Under the pieces are notes generated by a model. The model had not been told where the DNA came from. It saw only the letters and a program-made list of their open reading frames with translations, and did not search any database. The translations under genes were made by a program, and so were the position numbers. A stretch of 64,000 nt of DNA from Pseudeuparius sepicola (lineage: Eukaryota; Arthropoda; Insecta; Coleoptera; Anthribidae): the NCBI GenBank assembly GCA_963920635.1, contig OY987298.1, positions 54,105,949 through 54,169,948 of the forward strand, written 5' to 3'. This document shows positions 58,501-63,544 of the stretch, in pieces. Numbering within the stretch: the stretch's first letter is position 1; each line of letters begins with the position of its first letter.

Positions 58501-60454
58501 TGGCATCACATGAGACGAGCAAAGTGAGTCACCAAAAACGACGCGCGAGGCCGAAGGCCGAGTGTGGCAATAAGCCGAGGGGTATCCATCGTGAATGGGA
58601 CTTGAGGCCGCGAAGCGTCCGAACTATGTTGTCGGCGAAGACGCCGCAATGACCAGCCCCTCGAGGTTCCCGCATGAGTTTCAGTAAAGAAGCCTGGGTG
58701 TTAACCCATCCTGTACGCCAGTGCATGTGGGCAAAATTTCTAGTACTATATCACATATACTATTATTATTGTATCATTCATAATGATTTTTATTGGTAAA
58801 TTCCGTGTTTTTTCCTCACATAAGCATTTTTTATGTAACATTATGCACCTACCTACTTAATATTCTGCGTTAATATGTAGTGTAACTTAAATAAAAACTG
58901 TTTGAACTATTAAAAATTATAACTTTTATTTACCTAGACCAATAATATGATACCAAAAAATACCCATACAGCTTCCAAATTCAATGACTTTCAATTCAAT
59001 GTTTTTCCGCTATATTTTAAACTGACCTTTATTCAGCATAATTTATCCCAAAGAAGTGAAACTTTCTCGAAACTTCCTGACAAAGCCACCAAAAAAGTAT
59101 AGCCTATGTTTCCAAAGTATCGGAGAGAGAAAACTATATTTACTTACTTTAAATCTACAACATTTAAAATATTGCCGCTTTTACAAAAAAATACAGCCAT
59201 AAGCACACACTTCAACTTATTTGCCAGGTTGATATTGGATTTAAAATGGGCTACATAATGCAATTTTTATACTTTTTAGCTTTCAAATTCCTTAAGGCCT
59301 TAAATAATTTTTTTGTTTAAAATATTGGCCATTTTTCTGTAAATTGAAGTGTAGAATAGCTTATTTTTTCGACATGCCATTAAGGAGGCTTTTGCTTCGA
59401 AGCTATTTATATATTTTGTGCTGAGAGTAATCCAATGATACAAAAAAATTAAAGGACACCTACTTGGTTTTTTCCAATAAGTCAATATTTTCTAGCAATT
59501 ATTGTTGGGCTTGGTTGAGTACTCATCATAGAATCTGACAGCTCAGTAATGTACTTGGAATTTTTAAAACAGCAGGTTTTGGTGCATGTCTATTTACAAC
59601 TTTTTTGGAATCTAATTCAGACTGCCATACACACTTATCCCTTGTATGAAATATTGACTGGACAGACAATTCTCAAATTTGACAGTTGGCATTCCTTCTC
59701 CTTGAATTTATTGTAGATTTCACAATGTAGGTATTTTAAATCGTTGTTTTGGTTACTTTCTCATCAGTATCTCACAGAATGGGTGCAGCAAATAATAATA
59801 ATTATTAATATTATAACGAAAAATGCCTCTAAGGTTGTTCCATCAGCTTTAATGAACATATTTGCACTGTTTTCTAACCTACTCAAAGATTTGTGAGATA
59901 AATGTTAAGTATCTGTATTCTACTTACAGTTTTATAATTTTTAAGATTAGTTTGGAGGCATTTTCCGTCACAACTATGTTGGCCTGAGGCCCCCAGGGCC
60001 CCATTTTTGTTAATATTTCATTGTTTCCCTGTAGGGCTTCCAAAGGTTTTCTAGAAATGCACTAGAACTTTATGATTTCTATATCTATCATTGGCCAGGA
60101 ATATCCCAGAATAGTCTCCAGTCTTCCATTTGAGTATATAAGCCCTGGGAATTGTGCCTGGAGGAAAATGTTAGAACGCGATTTGAGAGCTGACGAATAT
60201 TTGTGGCCAGTGACAGAGCCTGACAGAGTAATTGTTTGCAGTCTACAATATGGTAAATGAGGCAACAAATTTGAAGTGTTACTGTTGAAATCTGGTACAA
60301 TATAATGCTCAGTAGAATCATGGAAGCAAAACAACCATGCACTTACTGCCGTGGCTAATTCGCTTTCATTCATATCTTCTACGAAAACAGTTTTTTCAAC
60401 AGGTTCCTTGGGGACATCTTCTTCTTTGCTTCCCATAAGTAGAACAGCGACTCC
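22465..60454 (-). CDS. Usp14: Ubiquitin carboxyl-terminal hydrolase 14, ten exons, 5' end outside window
   Basis: USP14 is a cysteine protease that binds the 19S proteasome cap through an N-terminal ubiquitin-like domain and trims ubiquitin chains from substrates. I recognised it from exon translations that follow the known USP14 order without a gap. Exons in reading order: 60347-60454, 41945-42059, 41644-41819, 41461-41555, 41247-41403, 38200-38265, 37958-38140, 37793-37898, 22618-22800 and 22465-22556. Every junction has GT/AG and keeps frame (1281 nt with stop, 426 codons). The Cys box GLTNLGNTCYMN and His box GRSSSSGHYVGW are intact, as is the C-terminal GGGDWHCAYVLLYGPR. The human protein is about 494 residues, so about 70 N-terminal residues are missing; I could not find their exon up to 64000. 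No stop or frameshift occurs in any exon, so the gene is probably functional despite two introns of 15 and 18 kb filled with mobile elements. Confidence 0.95.
22618..22800 (-). CDS. Usp14: Usp14 exon with catalytic His box
   Basis: The exon encodes DLGSNNSGYYTLQAVLTHRG, then RSSSSGHYVGWVRQSEDNWV and the stretch ending EDILKLSGG. The His of SGHYVGW is the catalytic histidine of the USP fold. The acceptor is tactttacag and the donor gtaagt. Confidence 0.95.
23100..23177 (+). repeat. Retroposon 3' tail ending in (ATT)n
   Basis: GGAGTATTGTGAGGGTGAGA followed by ATT repeats also occurs at 35243-35283. A fixed sequence running into a short microsatellite is typical of LINE or SINE 3' ends. The upstream body is not identified. 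Confidence 0.45.
23425..23950 (-). repeat. tRNA-derived SINE-like repeat, copy 2
   Basis: Matches 13020-13560 in the same orientation. The B-box GGTTCAAATCCT is kept (23675-23686), while the A-box region is partly deleted. Confidence 0.6.
24273..24388. repeat. 58-bp tandem duplication before the THAP exon
   Basis: Two units starting AGCAGAGCTTTGGTGAAGTT, with a few differences, end just before the THAP start codon at 24410. Confidence 0.85.
25041..25237. repeat. Nearly spacer-free palindrome, ~98-bp arms
   Basis: Bases 25041-25139 and 25139-25237 are inverted copies (shared CCAAAAATATCCCACTAA and TTTTAAAATAA). A third, diverged direct copy of the right arm plus downstream sequence follows at about 25435-25680. 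It sits between the THAP exon and the catalytic exon of the P-element relic. Confidence 0.75.
27588..27682. mobile_element. 95-bp MITE, inverted ends GGTCTGTTTC
   Basis: GGTCTGTTTCGGTAGAATTT at 27588 matches the reverse complement of the end at 27682 (GGTCTGTTTCACAGAACTT). The flanks are ATAA on the left and TATA on the right, suggesting a TA-type target. It splits the P-element relic from its possible C-terminus. Confidence 0.6.
29258..29865. repeat. Fold-back element, ~300-bp arms, almost no loop
   Basis: The sequence from TCGATGGTTTTAT at 29258 to the central AAGGCACTGAAGTT is repeated inverted up to 29865 with few mismatches. The centre (about 29530-29585) repeats the TACCAAGGCACTGAAGTT word also found in the fold-back at 36661. 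Confidence 0.85.
30021..31363. repeat. Large fold-back, ~410-bp outer arms plus inner arms
   Basis: Bases 30021-30435 match the reverse complement of 30945-31363 (shared TGACCGGAAGTAACGGAAGT, GGATCGAAAAG, CGCAGCGCCATCTA). Within the loop 30539-30573 also matches the reverse complement of 30826-30865. CCTGTATA words lie just outside both arms (30012 and 31389). Confidence 0.85.
31495..31980. mobile_element. Tc1/mariner-like MITE, 486 bp, TA target
   Basis: The ends are inverted: CAGTGACCGGCAGAAAGTTG at 31495 and its partner CAGGGACCGGCAGAAAGTTG reading in from 31980, followed by GACACAAA on both. TATA flanks both ends. The homologous site without the element is seen at about 50718-50726, which confirms the boundaries. 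It has no transposase. The end sequence resembles Tc1-type termini. Confidence 0.85.
32650..32720 (-). pseudogene. Possible Tc1/mariner-family transposase C-terminal scrap
   Basis: The minus strand reads CQRRLEKCIEVEGETMENTKI interrupted only by the stop after it, resembling the RRL..CI...G.HFE end of some insect transposases. Only about 20 codons are recognisable. Confidence 0.25.
33499..33650. mobile_element. 152-bp MITE, TIR AAGAAAGTTAGCGGCTTTAT
   Basis: About 50 bp at each end are inverted copies, continuing GGGACTATTTTGGCAACTGG. A solo end lies at 48014-48040. It has no coding capacity. Confidence 0.8.
33818..33945 (+). pseudogene. THAP-domain exon with lost zinc ligand
   Basis: Between AG at 33816 and donor GTAAGA at 33946 the frame reads NNSNKIFVRLSPEPERRKLW, FDAGRCHEPSSKDIYCCEED then FD. 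This matches the second half of an insect THAP domain (RLSPxxERRxxWFDA...YCCEDHF). The His expected in CCEDHF is replaced by Asp, removing a zinc ligand. It is an isolated exon in a Usp14 intron, opposite in orientation to the gene. Confidence 0.5.
34530..34790 (+). repeat. Dispersed repeat, also at 39610-39760
   Basis: The block starts with a TACACGGTGTCCCGTAATG variant of the TACAGGGTG end and shares ACGTTACCA, GTTGGAAGACA and TAGAATTACTTTTTGC with 39610-39760. Confidence 0.6.
35243..35283 (+). repeat. Retroposon 3' tail ending in (ATT)n, copy 2
   Basis: Same GGAGTATTGTGAGGGTGAGA plus (ATT)n as 23137-23177. Confidence 0.5.
35978..36045. repeat. ~25-bp tandem GC-rich units (GCCGGC)
   Basis: About two and a half copies of TTGCCGGCGGCTCATTCGGG. 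A related inverted block GCTGCCGGCAACGGTGCC lies at about 34175-34192. Confidence 0.6.
36661..36789. mobile_element. 129-bp fold-back MITE
   Basis: TATTTATGTACCAAGGCACT at 36661 is inverted at 36789, with arms of about 50 bp through ATGACTCATGTGG. It shares its outer 25 bases with the centre of the fold-back at 29258-29865. Confidence 0.75.
36846..36935 (-). repeat. Candidate 5S rRNA-derived SINE head
   Basis: On the minus strand GCGATCGGTAAAGTCAAGCA then ACGCCGCGCGTAGTCGG and TTCGTGGACGGGTGATC line up with 5S rRNA (CCGATCACCGAAGTTAAGCA, then GGTTAGTACTTGGATGGGTGACC, split here as in 5S). These are the A box, intermediate element and C box of the internal 5S promoter. The 5' third of 5S is not recognisable and no intact 5S gene is present, so a SINE head fits best. 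Confidence 0.5.
37793..37898 (-). CDS. Usp14: Usp14 exon, variable acidic/lysine-rich linker
   Basis: The exon encodes ELEDKQVEESGQNKPKGDLQ and on to EYHPYWFEE plus one base of a split Asp. It matches the position of the charged, poorly conserved USP14 linker. The donor gtaagt opens a ~15 kb intron whose acceptor is at 22801. Confidence 0.9.
37958..38140 (-). CDS. Usp14: Usp14 exon, SKISRLPAYL segment
   Basis: The exon has exactly 61 codons, from SKISRLPAYLTVQFVRFYYK to LQEKLAPVRAKFK, phase 0 at both ends. This is the most conserved block of USP14 in the window. It is flanked by 59-bp introns on both sides. Confidence 0.96.
38200..38265 (-). CDS. Usp14: Usp14 short exon, MQEQITKK segment
   Basis: This 22-codon exon, KMQEQITKKSSSLDRDAVYI then KT, corresponds to the human LQEEITKQ...ALYIKS segment. 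It is easy to miss because a longer open frame in another register runs over it. The acceptor is ttgattttag and the donor gtaagc. Confidence 0.92.
39301..39611. mobile_element. 311-bp fold-back element, ~150-bp arms
   Basis: ATTTTGACCCATAAAATGGC at 39301 is inverted at 39611. The inner arms around the loop (39452-39466) are identical over more than 80 bases. The structure would form a long hairpin. Confidence 0.9.
40091..40436. repeat. Segment bracketed by inverted TACAGGGTG ends
   Basis: TACAGGGTGTTCC at 40091 and CCACCCTGTAC ending at 40436 face each other. The interior shares GGATTCTACGTAAAAAAG with the fold-back at 29258. Only the outer words match, so this is tentative. Confidence 0.3.
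41247..41403 (-). CDS. Usp14: Usp14 exon, SFIDQYFG segment
   Basis: The exon completes the split Lys codon, then encodes SFIDQYFGGTFDVELKCTEA through LSCFISQDVRYMHSGLKS, matching the USP14 segment that follows the internal linker. The donor is tct|gtaagt, phase 0. Confidence 0.93.
41461..41555 (-). CDS. Usp14: Usp14 exon, DANECW segment
   Basis: The exon begins DANECWTELVRMLQQK, a USP14 signature, and ends with two bases of a split Lys codon at an aa|gtac donor. The linker after LQQK (PPKSVEGSKSQEQF) is shorter than the human linker. It is separated from the next exon by a 57-bp intron. Confidence 0.92.
41644..41819 (-). CDS. Usp14: Usp14 exon, USP domain
   Basis: The exon encodes 58 residues plus a split Gly, including QSITVALRDLYTTMDK and PPIVLLQMMHMAFPRFAEK, which follow the USP14 USP domain. 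It ends FAQQ in phase 0. The preceding intron is 124-125 bp and the following one 88 bp. Confidence 0.93.
41945..42059 (-). CDS. Usp14: Usp14 exon with catalytic Cys box
   Basis: The exon encodes LDLPAGLTNLGNTCYMNATV followed by QCLRSVPELRDALKVLPG. The Cys of GNTCYMN is the catalytic nucleophile of the USP fold. The acceptor is tctcttgcag and the donor gtaagc. One base is carried over to the next exon. Confidence 0.95.
42513..42872. mobile_element. 360-bp MITE, 26-bp TIR ATGAATAAAGAACCCCAGGA
   Basis: The same 26 bases, ending AGGAGC, occur inverted at both ends. The interior carries the palindrome GGACCGGTCC (42557-42566). No coding capacity. Confidence 0.8.
42930..43085 (+). repeat. Copy of the 12430-12690 MITE right arm
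   Basis: Shares TTTTCTGTAAATTGAAATGG and TGTGAAGCTATTTATTCTGT-type blocks with 12540-12690 and 59320-59430. Confidence 0.55.
43305..43680 (+). repeat. Dispersed repeat, partner of 15300-15810
   Basis: Inverted relative to the copy at 15300-15810. The shared blocks are described there. Confidence 0.55.
44308..45238 (-). pseudogene. Cysteine-rich multicopy protein, left copy
   Basis: Reading from 45238: IFVTVGEICFRI, VPELFCTQEEADSRMMLHAR, then after a deletion a damaged DTDV region, DTVSDFAGQGKLEGFKL-like words in shifted frames, KKEQRFIEAFSKVGRDWVLS, NDVDDTIEEFVGQLYAPKCK, and at the C-terminus SLPAPECILSFLRFHCKRNC with VPETCACLATQIRC, CGCKGCTKA and an acidic end. This combination (QEEAD, DTDV, GCDT, then a CXC-like Cys tail) recurs in an uncharacterised invertebrate family often found in repetitive DNA. 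Several frameshifts make it a relic. Confidence 0.55.
45305..46077 (+). pseudogene. Cysteine-rich multicopy protein, right copy
   Basis: The frame starts VTVLCFSNDTDVLVLAVSLW, passes a damaged CDT segment and SAFAGQGKLKGFKFLCKREQ, then NDVDDTIEEFVCQLY, PPCKDTLTQHNKHANYQVGI and WLRILETKPVIPDRFAPGWK. It ends with SLPAPECILSFLRCHCKRNC and VPETCSCLATQIRC, KSCWCKGCTKA. It keeps the DTDV block lost from the left copy but lacks everything upstream of 45305. At least two frameshifts are present. Confidence 0.55.
46720..48010. other. No gene recognised except a hammerhead-like motif
   Basis: Apart from 47150-47205 I see only AT-rich sequence and a TACAGTGTGACCCAGA-like repeat end at 47290. Confidence 0.4.
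47150..47205 (-). ncRNA. Hammerhead-ribozyme-like motif
   Basis: On the minus strand CTGATGA (47188-47194) is followed by GTGATTGTTTGAGAATCT, which can pair GATT with AATC, then CGAAAC (47163-47168) and CGATCACC. CUGAUGA...GAAA is the hammerhead core, and such motifs are known in Penelope-like and other retroelements. Flanking helices are short in what I can see, so this is a probable degenerate or minimal hammerhead. Confidence 0.45.
48014..48040 (-). repeat. Solo TIR of the 33499-33650 MITE family
   Basis: Contains the AAGAAAGTTAGCGGCTTCAT end inverted, without a partner nearby. Confidence 0.6.
48135..48190 (+). repeat. hAT-like end CAGTGGCGTAGCGTGGG
   Basis: CAGTGGCGTAGCGTGGGCTT followed by G/C-rich sequence resembles a hAT terminus. 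No opposite end was found. Confidence 0.35.
48565..49058. repeat. Fold-back, ~190-bp arms
   Basis: Segments 48565-48750 and 48880-49058 are inverted copies (shared AAGTGTAAATACCAAAGTTG, GAGGGA, TGTCCC, ATGCGGTTATC). The right arm carries small indels. A TACAGGGTG word lies 130 bases to the left. Confidence 0.8.
49498..50114 (-). other. Unrecognised open frames
   Basis: Frames at 49498-49737 and 49713-50114 (133 codons) are open but match no family I know. The right ~65 bases of the second lie in the dispersed repeat at 50050. I would not call a gene. Confidence 0.2.
50050..50870 (+). repeat. Dispersed repeat copy 2, without the insertions
   Basis: Homologous to the pieces at 28010-32135 in the same orientation, but lacking the fold-back cluster and the Tc1-like MITE. 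It ends where the Gypsy integrase begins. Confidence 0.65.
50870..51812 (+). pseudogene. Gypsy-type LTR retrotransposon integrase, 3' end of pol
   Basis: The integrase zinc-finger remnant WWPNIQKDIKKVVRVCAICQ is followed by the catalytic core: LVALDLYGPLPA (first Asp), ILSDHGTQFTS (second Asp), HPQSNVSEHVMWELGRLCRA (Glu). Then come WAFEVSNFEFFFKQC, STGFTPSELHF and finally YVLEDPLTEKERGSFHASHL with KPFHK and stop at 51812. All three acidic residues are present but the frame shifts several times. The integrase inserts cDNA in the parent element; gag, protease and RT are absent, so it is a truncated copy. Confidence 0.85.
51900..52100 (+). repeat. Probable 3' LTR of the Gypsy element
   Basis: A purine-rich AAAGGGCTTGGGGAGG immediately precedes TGATGTAGCGGAG, the usual polypurine tract to LTR junction, ~90 bases after the pol stop. 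AATAAA occurs at about 52016. I cannot fix the right end without a second LTR. Confidence 0.55.
53094..53664. repeat. Fold-back, ~270-bp arms
   Basis: TTTTGAGGTTATCTTTTTGG at 53094 is inverted at 53664; other shared blocks are ATAATGATAAAATCAACCGT and CAACATT..GAAACATAAAA. Arms are moderately diverged, with a centre near 53380. Confidence 0.8.
54555..54934. mobile_element. 380-bp MITE, TIR AAGTCTATCCAAGATACAGC
   Basis: About 33 bases (continuing GGCAGTGGAT) occur inverted at both ends. Inside, CAGGGTCGGACT (54623) and the inverse of CAGGGCCGGCTCTTC (ending about 54823) look like ends of a second, hAT-like element of ~200 bp nested within. Confidence 0.7.
55315..56200 (+). repeat. GC-richer dispersed repeat, copy 2, split by an insertion
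   Basis: 55315-55765 and 56105-56200 are collinear with 11040-11560, and the ~340 bp between them are absent from copy 1. That insertion contains the tRNA-like sequence. Confidence 0.55.
55977..56041 (+). tRNA. tRNA-like sequence, probably a SINE head or pseudogene
   Basis: Acceptor TCTCCGG pairs with CTGGAGT (six of seven), anticodon stem CCTAC/GTAGG encloses GGCCACA, and T stem CCGGG/CCCGG encloses TTCGAGT with a perfect B-box GGTTCGAGTCC. The D arm is too short and the anticodon loop lacks U33, so it cannot be a normal tRNA. Confidence 0.5.
56525..56620 (-). repeat. Second tRNA-like SINE candidate
   Basis: The minus strand has TGGCAGTGCACGAGTG (A-box-like) and GGTTCCATTCCC (B-box-like) within about 75 bases, with complementary ends around GGCAGTGC. 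Weaker than the sequence at 55977. Confidence 0.35.
57057..57489. repeat. ~146-bp direct duplication flanking a small repeat
   Basis: 57057-57203 and 57344-57489 are near-identical and in the same orientation. Between them lies a ~136-bp repeat also present at 62711-62847. In the second copy ATGACGGGAAGAGTAAAG opens MTGRVKCKICSIGNVTSGYH before a stop, a possible zinc-finger start; in the first copy a TAG interrupts it. Confidence 0.7.
57202..57337 (+). repeat. Small dispersed repeat, copy 1
   Basis: Shares TTAAACTATTTATTTATTAA through CCCACCCCACCCATCATGT with 62711-62847. Nearly identical, no coding capacity. Confidence 0.7.
57655..58600. repeat. Degenerate tandem region with CCGAAGGCCGAGTGTGGCAA units
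   Basis: Recurring modules around GAAAAC-n-GACTTTTTC-n-TTTTC-AGAGATAGAGAC appear near 57660, 57900, 58130, 58255 and 58372. From 58405 to 58590 follow about three GC-rich units with CGAGGCCGAAGGCCGAGTGT. Spacing is irregular and divergence high. The open frames here are by-products of the repeat. Confidence 0.5.
59320..59430 (+). repeat. Third copy of the CTGTAAATTGAAGTG repeat arm
   Basis: Diverged copy of 12610-12690 and 42988-43085. Confidence 0.45.
60347..60454 (-). CDS. Usp14: Usp14 exon: end of ubiquitin-like domain and linker
   Basis: The exon has 36 codons, phase 0 at both ends. It begins GVAVLLMGSKEED, the last strand of the ubiquitin-like domain, and continues with the conserved linker KTVFVEDMNESELATA. 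The acceptor ends ...taacag and the donor is gtaagt. It joins LDLPAGLTNLGN in the next exon 18.3 kb away. Confidence 0.93.
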
Positions 60455-60769
60455 CTGTTAATTAAAAATATTCGATATCAGCAAAATAATAATCACAGGT
60501 AGCACCAATCAAAGAAAGGAGTGTACCCTGCGCCTACCGGTAGGAACATATTTTATCAAAATTTTTTACCTATTATTTTTGAAACAAAATCACCGACCAC
60601 TTCTAATAAAATAATTAGTAAGTAATTATTTCGCTTAACGATTTTTTTGGTATTTTGGCTATCCCCTTATTTTCGAGGGATCCGAACAGGAAAAAATATT
60701 AAAAAAAATATACCAAATATGTAAGTAGGTATAGCATTCTTTAATAGTCCCTTTTTTTATACAGTTTTA

Positions 60770-61310
60770 TAATAGACAAAGCTACACATAGACTGAACCA
60801 TTGTTGTACATCAAATATTTTGCATAAAATTTTATATAAAAACTATTAACTAACTTAAAATACATATACCTGTTAAGAAAACTTCCTGGGTATCTACATA
60901 GACAAAGCTACACATAGACTGTCAGAACCATTCTTGAAATTTCCGCACGCGACACCAAATATTTTGCATAAAAATTTATACACTTACACCTCAACTTAGT
61001 ATCGAGTCCGAAGAATTGTAAACAATACAATTTATCTATTTTAATTTGTTTTCAATCCAAAATTAAAGTTTGAAAGTTGGTGTAGCAACAATGCTTCCGA
61101 CTATTTATGTCTTCTTTAATCTATAGTATATACGTTTTATTGACATGAAATTTCAACTTTAAGTAAAAACGACATATGTTTCAGCCACCTCAACTTAGTA
61201 TCGAGTCCCAAGAATTGTAAGACGTCACAATTTATCTATATTAATTTGAGTTTGAACAATGCTTCTGTCTACATATGTCTCCTTTAATCTATGGTCTTAT
61301 ACAGGGTGAT
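60770..61310. repeat. Two sets of direct repeats
   Basis: Set 1: 60770-60845 and 60895-60985 share AGACAAAGCTACACATAGAC and CAAATATTTTGCATAAAA. Set 2: 60985-61140 and 61190-61310 share ACCTCAACTTAGTATCGAGT and AACAATGCTTC. Confidence 0.7.
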
Positions 61311-61928
61311 TAAGTCATAATGTTAAAATTTTTAACCACAGGATACAAATCTGAAATTTAAAAAATTCAAAAGTCAACTAAAAAAAAAGAAAAATATATT
61401 TTCAGAAGTGTATTAAAACCCCTTGTTAACGGTACTCACCTGATCGGCTGTTAATCTCACAAAGTGCAAAATATGGATCGTGGTAGGAGTCATTACGCGT
61501 TGCCGGTAGCAATATTCTCGGACAATTTAAAAATTGTGATACAAATGTGTGCACAAATTAGCGAATAGACCTCAAGCAAATGCTGGTGCTTATGATGTGA
61601 ATACAACAATTTCATAAGATGTTTGAAGTGTTATAATGCCTGCCGTTTGCAGAATCAAGACTGAATACACCAATAAGGCAGTTGAGAGGAAGGTTTTTTC
61701 TTATTTCTTCAGTTTCACCTTCCCTAAAACAAATGATTGAAATGTAGCAACATAGCTCTCCAGAAACAAACTTAACTGTTTAAATTGAAGCAGAAGCGTC
61801 GAGTTACTATTAAGGTTCCTTTGCCTCACGGTTTAACTTCGAGAAAAAAAATCTTTCGCATTTTCCTTCTTAGTAGACCTCCCCCACTGTGTGCTTAAAA
61901 TTTTTTACATCATGACTGAATCACCCTG
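61302..61928. mobile_element. 627-bp element with CAGGGTGATTNAGTCAT ends, TA target
   Basis: CAGGGTGATTAAGTCATAAT at 61302 and CAGGGTGATTCAGTCATGAT reading in from 61928 are inverted, and TATA flanks both. The interior has no intact transposase. This defines the TACAGGGTG word as a true transposon end, of Tc1/mariner-like type. Confidence 0.8.
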
Positions 61929-62582
61929 TATACGCCCATTAAAGGATATTCCTTCCCTTCTTGTACCTACATATTTAGAAGACATTTTTTTCTCTAATTT
62001 TTTTTTTTAGTTTTCAGGGATCTAAAAAATAGAAGCAGTCAAAAGTTTGAGAAAATCGAGGGGTGGGTACACCACGCGAAATAATTACCAAATAAGTATC
62101 AACCAGAGCCCCATTCGGTGGTATGTCACTATTTCTGTACCTACAGGGTGTTTCGCGAGGTATCCACATACTCCGGTTATTACAGGTTGGATTATTTTAT
62201 GGTAAAAAGGTCATATGTGTGCTAAAATAGTTGTCTTACATATTTACAAGACTTCTCACAGTTATAGCGTCATAACAATGTGTTTTGCATTGTATTTTGT
62301 GTCTGAAAAAGACAAAAAACTCCCTTTTCAAAATACAAGGTGTTACAGTTTTTCTTAAGTAATAAGATATTTGTTCATATGTCTTTAACACGGATAAATA
62401 TTTTTTTTTTTCAAATTTGTTGGGCTTTTGAGGGCTATAGTGTGGTCGTTTTGAACATCACACATATTTTATGTTGTGGACCTATGAGTGGACAGCACAA
62501 CATTTTTAGCCCCAACTTCTATGCCACTGGCAAAAATTCAAATGCCACATGAAAATGTGAAATTTCAAAGTGTTTTACTCCA

Positions 62583-63300
62583 AAAAGAGTACTCGTTAAA
62601 TGTTTTTATCTCCAACGGATGTCGAGAAATTTGCATTAGAATGGTTGGTGTTTCCCTGCGACTGTTTATGTATTACATACTTGTGTTATTGCCGAAAATT
62701 AATTCTAATATTTAAACTATTTATTTATTAAGTTATGGTTGACAATTTAAATTCATATTTTTTAAATTGTACCTAGGTACCAGACCTTACATAAAATGAG
62801 AAAATTGCCACATCCATTATTATACTATCCCACCCCACCCATCATGTTAAATTGATTTAGGACAGGAACAAAAACCTTAATCATATTTATTGAAAATTTA
62901 AGGTGAACTAATTAACAGTAGGTAGGTAATAGGTTATTATTACAACTAAAAATATTTTTTTAGTGATAATAATAGTGACATTCTCTTAGTATACTTTTTA
63001 TTTTATTTACTATTTTAGTCTCAATTTTAGAATTCAAAATATATTTATTGGCTTATCTTTCTGAATCAATTCACCATGATGGATGGTGCAAAATTTTCAT
63101 TTTATGTATGGTGTGATACCAATACCTATAAGTAAAAGAATAAGAAATGAAATTGTCAACGATAAATAAGTAAAGATAATTTGCGGCATTAATACGAATA
63201 CTTAATACTTAAATGATCATGGCGGAACACCGACCATTCTAATGCAAATTTCTTGAAAACCGTTGGACATAGCAACATTAACAAGAACAACTTTTTAGAG
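62583..63300. repeat. Segment bounded by ~65-bp inverted arms
   Basis: 62583-62650 and 63232-63300 are inverted copies (shared AATTTGCATTAGAATGGT- and AGTACTCGTTAA-like blocks). A TACAGGGTG end lies upstream at 62148. The whole may be one larger element interrupted by the 62711-62847 repeat. Confidence 0.5.
62711..62847 (+). repeat. Small dispersed repeat, copy 2
   Basis: Copy of 57202-57337. Confidence 0.7.
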
Positions 63301-63544
63301 TAACGTAGCTTAAAATTTCACTATTTCATCTCGATTTCACATCTATTCACTTTTTGCAAGTGGAATAGAAATTGGAACCAAATCCAAAGTCCAGAAACTC
63401 AGTCTTAAAGGTACAAAAATACAAAAAAAAAACAAGAAATATATAATGTGAAAAGGACATGAGACAATTCAAAACATACAAGAGCGCATCAGGCAGACAT
63501 GACTACCATTATATTTGCCCACAGCGATGTTAGGCAACTATAGG

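Larger units (their letters stand above)
42060..60346 (-). other. Usp14 intron of ~18.3 kb filled with mobile elements
   Basis: Bounded by donor gtaagt at 60341-60346 and acceptor tcttgcag at 42060. It holds the ~3 kb palindrome, Gypsy integrase and LTR, several fold-backs, tRNA-like repeats and the tandem region at 57-58.6 kb. Confidence 0.9.
60455..63540 (-). other. Part of the upstream Usp14 intron, no exon found
   Basis: The acceptor of exon 60347-60454 lies at 60455. I searched both strands up to 64000 for the ubiquitin-like domain (motifs such as QKVMVKG and LKDDDWG) and found none. The region holds direct repeats and MITEs. Confidence 0.6.

Noticed and set aside
60062..60436. 124-codon minus-strand frame as a separate protein
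   Set aside because: Only its first part (down to 60347) is the Usp14 exon; the rest is read-through into the intron after gtaagt.
61450..61800. First Usp14 exon with the ubiquitin-like domain
   Set aside because: No frame here resembles the domain; the segment lies inside the 61302-61928 element.
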